A DNA stretch of 10,262 nucleotides, taken from an uncultured bacterium. Lineage in GTDB: Bacteria > Cyanobacteriota > Vampirovibrionia > Gastranaerophilales > Gastranaerophilaceae. The notes beneath the pieces were generated by a model. That model was not told the DNA's origin. It did not search any database and saw only the letters and a program-made list of their open reading frames with translations. The stretch's first letter is position 1. Each line of letters begins with the position of its first letter. Positions 5,719 through 10,262 of this stretch are shown in pieces. The position numbers and the translations under genes were made by a program. The stretch is taken from NCBI GenBank assembly GCA_900553205.1, contig USCK01000058.1, positions 1 to 10,262 on the forward strand, read 5' to 3'.

Positions 5719-6762
5719 CTACTTCTTTGAATTTTTCTTTACTCTATATTTTTTCACAATCTTTAACAACATAGAATTTTCAATACCCATTCTGCCAATC
5801 ACCGGTTTAATAACATTTGCAATTTTGTTTGATACACTATCCGGTGCAACCATATTTATCAAACTTTCGTAAGACATATTATCTATGTTAGAAAACAAAA
5901 TATCTCTCTTAGGATTTCTCTGTTTACACTTAATAATCATTGAGCAATCATAATGCAATAATTCTTTTTCATCAACCCTAGATATCTTTACAGAATTAAA
6001 AAGTTCTTCAAGAATTCTTTTGCCCTTCTCTGTGTAAACAAACACACTCGTTGTCCCTTGATTATCATCAAATTTTTTTTCATAATTAGATACTCTCCAA
6101 CAATCCCCCAAAAGAAAATCTATTCTTTTCCTTTCGGTTTTAACCTTGCACTCATAACAAGATGGTCGAAGACTCATCCCGTTAAAATAAGTTTTGGTAA
6201 ACGACTTGATTTCTGATTTAGAATCAACCTTTCCCCTTCTTGCAAATTCAGCCACAACCGTCGGTGAAGCATACCCATATTTTTTTGACCTAAAATGAAA
6301 ACTAAGAAGTTTGTCATTGTATTTTTCTTGAATGTATAAAATATATTTACTAAACAGTTTAGGAGACGGCACACCATAACACACCACTCCAACCGTTATT
6401 AAATTATCATAATCCTTACCTAGATAATTTAAAAGTCCTTCTATTTGACAAGGCGTTCCAGAAAAGCAAATTGTTTTTTGATCATCTAATTTCTTCCTTA
6501 TTTCTTTAAAACAATCCCCTAAATAACTCTGAACATATTTTGATTCTTGCAGCTTGACTAAATCCTCTTTTCTTTCGACCCCAATATGCCTTACAAAAAA
6601 GGCATCATCAAATGCCGCCCCATATACAGTGCCTCCTATATCAAGAACATAAGTAGCAATAGCAGAAAACATCCCACCAGAAGTACTATGTAATCGTACG
6701 TCCTCATTAAAATTTTGAACTATATATGCATCTGGAATACTTGGCAAAATCTTATTTCTCAT
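5719..6762 (-). CDS. FrhB/FdhB C-terminal-domain protein of polysaccharide locus, without its ferredoxin domain
   Basis: The 347-residue protein belongs to the family named after the F420 hydrogenase/dehydrogenase beta subunit, which is common in capsule and O-antigen clusters. Signatures are STSGGMFSAIA (27-36 core), LQESKYVQSYLG, SGTPCQIEG (101-109), VCYGVPSP (127-134), RPSCYECK (199-206) and LLGDCW (217-222). The last usually reads GDFWG-like, so this copy is slightly divergent. Family members bind flavin and usually start with two [4Fe-4S] motifs. Here the protein begins right where that module would end, and the module is encoded separately at 5145-5366. The role is presumed redox modification or repair of a sugar or lipid precursor, which is not established. 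The gene begins 9 bp after the pyruvyltransferase-like gene and has no good ribosome site, so it probably depends on translational coupling. Confidence 0.9.
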   Translation of the reverse strand: MRNKILPSIPDAYIVQNFNEDVRLHSTSGGMFSAIATYVLDIGGTVYGAAFDDAFFVRHIGVERKEDLVKLQESKYVQSYLGDCFKEIRKKLDDQKTICFSGTPCQIEGLLNYLGKDYDNLITVGVVCYGVPSPKLFSKYILYIQEKYNDKLLSFHFRSKKYGYASPTVVAEFARRGKVDSKSEIKSFTKTYFNGMSLRPSCYECKVKTERKRIDFLLGDCWRVSNYEKKFDDNQGTTSVFVYTEKGKRILEELFNSVKISRVDEKELLHYDCSMIIKCKQRNPKRDILFSNIDNMSYESLINMVAPDSVSNKIANVIKPVIGRMGIENSMLLKIVKKYRVKKNSKK

Positions 6763-6771
6763 AAAAGTATA

Positions 6772-7911
6772 TTAACAAGATAGTGCATTTTTCAAGAACT
6801 CTCTCGTCTTTCTCCTTTCTAATTCAAGCTGATTCAGCACGCTTTCATAATCTATAGTTTTAAATACATCTTCTATATTTCCATTATATCTTCTATCTTC
6901 AAGTCCTAGCATTTTTGTAAGATTATCAATTCTTGAATTTCGTGAATTATTATCCCTATCATTAAACCTGTTAAATACAATGAATTTCTTTTGATATACA
7001 ACCGAAAATACACTACCGTGAAAAGAATCGGTAAAAATATATTCAGCATTTTTTACTAAATTAACAAATTCAAAAGGTCCAACATTTTCTATATTATTAA
7101 AGTAGTTATCGCTTTCAACATATTGATCTACATATGCAAGATTTATTACTTTAATATTATTCTTTTCTGCAAACTCTTTAACTTTTTCCCGATATTGAGA
7201 ATTGCTTCCTAAAAAATAGCAAAAAATATATTTATCTTTAATTATTCTACTTCCAATCTTTTCGTCCCATTTATCAGCATCAAGCATCATCGTGGGATCA
7301 ATAGTAACTACTGCCTTTTTATTTGTCAACTCTTCCACAATTGTTTTTCCTGCATCTTCTCGAACACCAATACTAGAAAATCTTTCTAAATAAAATTTAG
7401 TTTTTCTCTTTTGATATTCAGGAATATTACTTACTCCAAAACTTGTAGAAAATGACACCTTTTTAATCTCATTAGGCACAAACAACAAATTATAAAAATT
7501 ACTAGCCATTCCACTTGGCAACCATAATTGATCACTACCAACAACAATTGCCTGATAATTTTTTGCATCATTTTTTAATTGGTGATACCCATACGATTCC
7601 ACAACATATTTTTTAAAATTCTCTCTAATAAATCTGTCAAATTGCTTATTTCGATTGGAAATGACCTGCGAATATAATTTATTAGTCCTTATCAATAGTT
7701 TATTATGATAAATCTTAATTCTTCTCCTAACAAACGATAAATTAAAGATTCTGGGAATAGATTTAAAAATAAAACTTATCGTCAATTTCTTTTTATATTT
7801 AATTATCTTAACATCATATCCCATTTCCTGTAATGTAATTAAAGATGCATAACTTTGAAGTTGGCTGCCATAATTATATGTATCATAACAAGCACATAAT
7901 CCTATTCTCAT
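6772..7911 (-). CDS. Polysaccharide pyruvyltransferase family protein
   Basis: The 379-residue protein matches the polysaccharide pyruvyl transferase family (CsaB/WcaK-like, PF04230): NYGSQLQSYA (13-22), VGSDQLWLPSG (124-134), SFGVSNIP (157-164), GVREDAG (182-188), IDPTMMLD (204-211) and TDSFHGSVFS (294-303). The last is the signature SxHGxVFA-type turn. Such enzymes transfer pyruvate from phosphoenolpyruvate to a sugar to form a ketal on a surface polymer. Not every member of this family in EPS loci has been shown to do so. It is cytoplasmic or membrane-associated, with no signal peptide. The ATG (7909-7911) follows the glycosyltransferase stop by one base and has GGAAG seven bases upstream. 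Operon membership is clear from spacing. Confidence 0.92.
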   Translation of the reverse strand: MRIGLCACYDTYNYGSQLQSYASLITLQEMGYDVKIIKYKKKLTISFIFKSIPRIFNLSFVRRRIKIYHNKLLIRTNKLYSQVISNRNKQFDRFIRENFKKYVVESYGYHQLKNDAKNYQAIVVGSDQLWLPSGMASNFYNLLFVPNEIKKVSFSTSFGVSNIPEYQKRKTKFYLERFSSIGVREDAGKTIVEELTNKKAVVTIDPTMMLDADKWDEKIGSRIIKDKYIFCYFLGSNSQYREKVKEFAEKNNIKVINLAYVDQYVESDNYFNNIENVGPFEFVNLVKNAEYIFTDSFHGSVFSVVYQKKFIVFNRFNDRDNNSRNSRIDNLTKMLGLEDRRYNGNIEDVFKTIDYESVLNQLELERRKTREFLKNALSC

Positions 7912-7912
7912 A

Positions 7913-8794
7913 TTATTTCTTCCTTTTTTTCCTTAAACTACTAATCATCATCTCAAAAGAATTATAAATACATAAAATATCATATATATGCAACTTAAAA
8001 CCGCTTATATTTAAATATTTAATCAAATAATACCTTTGTGACTCAAATAAAAATTTCATCATTCGCCCACTTTTTTTCATTTCATCAGTCGACGCCTTAC
8101 CTGCTAAAACACAGTATTCTGATTTTGTCACCAATCCAATTTTGATGCCCATTTTTTCAATTCTTCTCGCAAAGCAATTCTCCTCATAAAATAAAAATGT
8201 ATTTTCATCCAAAAAATCTATTTTTCTAAGCAAATCAGACCTAACCGCCCAAAATGCACCAGGTGCAACTGGTGTTTCTATTACATCCATATCTGATTCT
8301 ATTTTATACACTTCATTTTTTCTACGGATCTTTCTAAACAAAAAAAACTTATCTAACAAAATATCTTTATAACTTGGTAATTTCCAAAACTGTCTCAATT
8401 TTGTTCCATTACTAACTACCCTTTTGCATGTTAAAACTCCATATTCGCCATATCTTTCAAAACAATTTAGTATCTCATCAAAATCATCTTCTTCAAAAAA
8501 AATATCCGGATTTGCAATAAAACATATATCACATTTTTCCTTCTCAACTAAATACCTTAACCCTATATTATTTCCTTTTGCATCCCCGCCATTTTCTTTC
8601 GATTCAATAAAAATAATTTTATTGTCTTTAATTTGATCTATCATTTTTTTAATTATGGTCGCCGAATTATCACCTGACAAATTATCCACTACAACAATTC
8701 TATGAAGATTTCTAAAATCATTTATTTTTAATATCAAATCACATGTTTCTTTTGGTGTACCGTAATTTAATATTACAATTCCGACATTATTCAT
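7913..8794 (-). CDS. Family 2 glycosyltransferase (WbbL/rhamnosyltransferase-like)
   Basis: The 293-residue protein has a GT-A fold of glycosyltransferase family 2: GIVILNYGTP (5-14), RIVVVDNLSGDNS (32-44), ENGGDAKGNNIGLRY (67-81), and ANPD (94-97) in the place of the DxD metal site. Then come TPVAPGAFWAVR (174-185) and ENTFLFYEENCFARR (197-211), which hold the presumed catalytic acidic residues. This pattern is typical of WbbL-like enzymes that add rhamnose or a similar deoxysugar to the lipid-linked repeat unit; the actual sugar cannot be read from sequence. The C-terminal HxxGxS-like motif is replaced by CVLAGKAS. A basic tail (RKKRKK) may contact the membrane. Its ATG directly abuts the stop of the polymerase gene. 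Confidence 0.93.
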   Translation of the reverse strand: MNNVGIVILNYGTPKETCDLILKINDFRNLHRIVVVDNLSGDNSATIIKKMIDQIKDNKIIFIESKENGGDAKGNNIGLRYLVEKEKCDICFIANPDIFFEEDDFDEILNCFERYGEYGVLTCKRVVSNGTKLRQFWKLPSYKDILLDKFFLFRKIRRKNEVYKIESDMDVIETPVAPGAFWAVRSDLLRKIDFLDENTFLFYEENCFARRIEKMGIKIGLVTKSEYCVLAGKASTDEMKKSGRMMKFLFESQRYYLIKYLNISGFKLHIYDILCIYNSFEMMISSLRKKRKK

Positions 8795-10009
8795 TTAAAC
8801 AAAACCTCTACATTTTTCATTATTATAATTACATTTTAATGATGCAATCACCAAAGCCATAAGTGTTCCAGACATTGCATCACAAAAAACATGTCCAACC
8901 ACCATTGCGAACACCAACATTATAAGATACAAAATTAGATAATTTGTTTTTTCATAGGAGCCTTGCTTAAGAAACGAAAAATAAAATAATATTAAAACAA
9001 CTGTAATAATTAATCCATACCGAAATAGTAAATCAAAAAAATCCATTTCAACAAAATTGTTTATCGATGCTTGTCTATATCCCATTCCAAATACAATATT
9101 AATTGGATTATTATTAAATTGAATTAACTGTTCTTCTATTCTTATGCTTCGATTTGATGTCAAATACTGTATCCAATTTCTATCATACGCCGAAAACAGA
9201 TAATTTTGCCTTGCTATAATTCTAGCAATTTCATCAGCAAACCAATACTTAATAGATACTATTCCTGCTAAAATCAAAATTCCTAATACCACTAAGGTCT
9301 TTAAATTTTTTAACTTTGATATGTTAAAGACTTTAAATGCAAAAAATCCAAGAATTAAAACTACAAATATGTAATTAGTTTTAGCCCCTATAAGCAATTG
9401 TACAGCGAGACACAAAATTGCTCTAAATGAATTTTTCAAATTCGGTTTTTTATACAAAAAGTTCATTGCAACAAACAGAGAAAATACCATTGCAATACTT
9501 ACAGCATTACCAGAATAATAAAAACCTTTATACCCCGAATCTGAATACATGTTGGTTCCACTCGCTCCTATTAATTTGGGGAAAATTAAGAGTATCGGAT
9601 ATAGCCAGGAAAGAAAACCCAAAACATTTTCTATATCTTCCAAATTAATTTTTTTTGTAGTAATCAATACACACAGTGCTTCTATCAGTAAAATTACATA
9701 TATATATTTTAATGTTCGTTCTGTTAGAATCGAAATATTATTATTTTTACTATCAAATATAATAAATATTAGATCATGTAATAAAAAATAACTTGATACA
9801 CCAAAAGTAAATATTAAATTCTTTTTATTTCTGCACTTAGCTATAACGCAAGATGTTAGTAATATCATTAGCAATCTATAGATAGGACCTATAACAGATA
9901 AAGGTGTTTCTTGAAAATAACCATTTATACAATCTACTATAGGCATAATTATAATAAAAAATAAAATACAATCACTAAAATATACTCTATTTCTGATCCT
10001 TACTTTCAC
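8795..10009 (-). CDS. Wzy/O-antigen ligase family polysaccharide polymerase
   Basis: The 404-residue protein is almost wholly hydrophobic, with about ten to eleven predicted membrane helices. A larger outside-facing loop (about 255-325) includes RNWIQYLTSNRSIRIEEQL and FGMGYR, then MDFFDLLFRYG. GYKGFYYSGNAVSIA (about 164-178) lies in the first half. These short motifs and this layout are those of the O-antigen polymerase/ligase superfamily, which joins lipid-linked repeat units outside the membrane. Sequence conservation in Wzy is low, so the call rests on topology, motifs and context beside glycosyltransferase and acetyltransferase genes. The start is GTG (10007-10009) with AGGAG five bases upstream; no competing ATG is better. 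The stop TAA abuts the next ATG. Confidence 0.88.
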   Translation of the reverse strand: MKVRIRNRVYFSDCILFFIIIMPIVDCINGYFQETPLSVIGPIYRLLMILLTSCVIAKCRNKKNLIFTFGVSSYFLLHDLIFIIFDSKNNNISILTERTLKYIYVILLIEALCVLITTKKINLEDIENVLGFLSWLYPILLIFPKLIGASGTNMYSDSGYKGFYYSGNAVSIAMVFSLFVAMNFLYKKPNLKNSFRAILCLAVQLLIGAKTNYIFVVLILGFFAFKVFNISKLKNLKTLVVLGILILAGIVSIKYWFADEIARIIARQNYLFSAYDRNWIQYLTSNRSIRIEEQLIQFNNNPINIVFGMGYRQASINNFVEMDFFDLLFRYGLIITVVLILFYFSFLKQGSYEKTNYLILYLIMLVFAMVVGHVFCDAMSGTLMALVIASLKCNYNNEKCRGFV

Positions 10010-10014
10010 AAAAT

Positions 10015-10019
10015 CTCCT
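10015..10019 (-). promoter_or_regulatory. Ribosome binding site for GTG start of the polymerase gene
   Basis: AGGAG (within GAGGAG) is five bases from the GTG at 10007-10009. It justifies the non-ATG start. Confidence 0.7.
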
Positions 10020-10058
10020 CACTTACTTTAATTATTCAAATTTTTTAAACATAACTTT

Positions 10059-10262
10059 TTACCTGCAGAGTTTTTCCAATTCAGCAGATAACCTCTCAAT
10101 ATTTTCGCAATTAACATCCTCTGTAAACAATTTAATATTCTCTTTAATTTTCTCTAATTCTATATTAGAATAACTGATATTTTTTAATTTTTCAATTATT
10201 TCAGGAGTAAATCTATATTTTAGAATTCTAGCAGGATTGCCCGCCGCCACAGCATAAGGCGG
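10059..10262 (-). CDS. Hexapeptide-repeat acetyltransferase (CatB/Vat-like), C-terminal part
   Basis: Only the last 67 codons lie in the window; the frame is open to the right edge. It begins PPYAVAAGNPARILKYRFT and then has a helical, charged tail (EIIEKLKN..., KENIKLF). The Y-A-V-x-x-G-N-P-A-(K/R) segment closes the left-handed beta-helix of the xenobiotic/CatB-like acyltransferases, often found in O-antigen and capsule loci. Such enzymes move acetyl from acetyl-CoA to a sugar hydroxyl or amino group. A GTG inside the window (10248-10250) could be mistaken for a start but lies within the conserved motif. The stop is 49 bp before the polymerase start, so it is probably the same operon. Confidence 0.88.
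   Translation of the reverse strand, partial: PPYAVAAGNPARILKYRFTPEIIEKLKNISYSNIELEKIKENIKLFTEDVNCENIERLSAELEKLCR

Noticed and set aside
6174..6392. 72-codon minus-strand frame inside the FrhB-type gene
   Set aside because: It is an out-of-frame shadow of a gene with strong motifs.
8424..9791. Several plus-strand open frames of 70-80 codons over the glycosyltransferase and polymerase genes
   Set aside because: They are low-complexity, antisense to well-supported genes, and lack ribosome sites.

Overview
The window is A+T-rich (long A/T runs, mostly A/T third positions). Every gene is on the minus strand and most carry GGAGG-type ribosome binding sites. Protein relationships and style point to an anaerobic Clostridia-type Firmicute, most likely Lachnospiraceae-like; this is inference from the sequence, not a database match. 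Transcription runs from high to low coordinates. The first ~350 bases look visibly richer in G+C than the rest.

Region A (10262 to 5145) is the distal part of a capsule, exopolysaccharide or O-antigen-like locus. In transcription order it holds the end of a hexapeptide-repeat acetyltransferase, a Wzy/O-antigen-ligase-type membrane protein, a family 2 glycosyltransferase, a polysaccharide pyruvyltransferase-family protein, an FrhB/FdhB C-terminal-domain protein, an unidentified decayed gene, and a small 2x[4Fe-4S] ferredoxin. The main genes are tightly packed (0-49 bp gaps). They look like one operon that assembles a repeat unit, decorates it (acetyl, probably pyruvyl) and polymerises it. The ferredoxin domain normally sits at the N-terminus of the FrhB-type protein; here it is a separate gene placed after it.

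Region B (4972 to 3277) is a two-gene cassette with its own probable promoter: a phosphoribosyltransferase-fold protein of the PRTase-CE type, then a NADAR (YbiA/DUF1768-like) protein. Region C (2852 to 432) is a second two-gene cassette: a large protein with a C-terminal phosphoribosyltransferase motif, then a DprA-like Rossmann protein. Both resemble nucleotide- and NAD-linked conflict or defence modules that occur in accessory islands. They lie back to back, and each opens with a PRTase-fold gene.

Region C sits inside the wreck of a membrane acyltransferase (acyltransferase 3 family) gene. One fragment lies just upstream of the cassette (about 3106-3223) and another just downstream (1-425). 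A 45-bp imperfect direct repeat (353-397 and 3106-3150, 39/45 matches) marks the two junctions. The picture is a polysaccharide locus whose edge has been invaded by defence-type cassettes, leaving broken polysaccharide-modification genes around them. No tRNA, rRNA, CRISPR array, transposase or integrase was seen.
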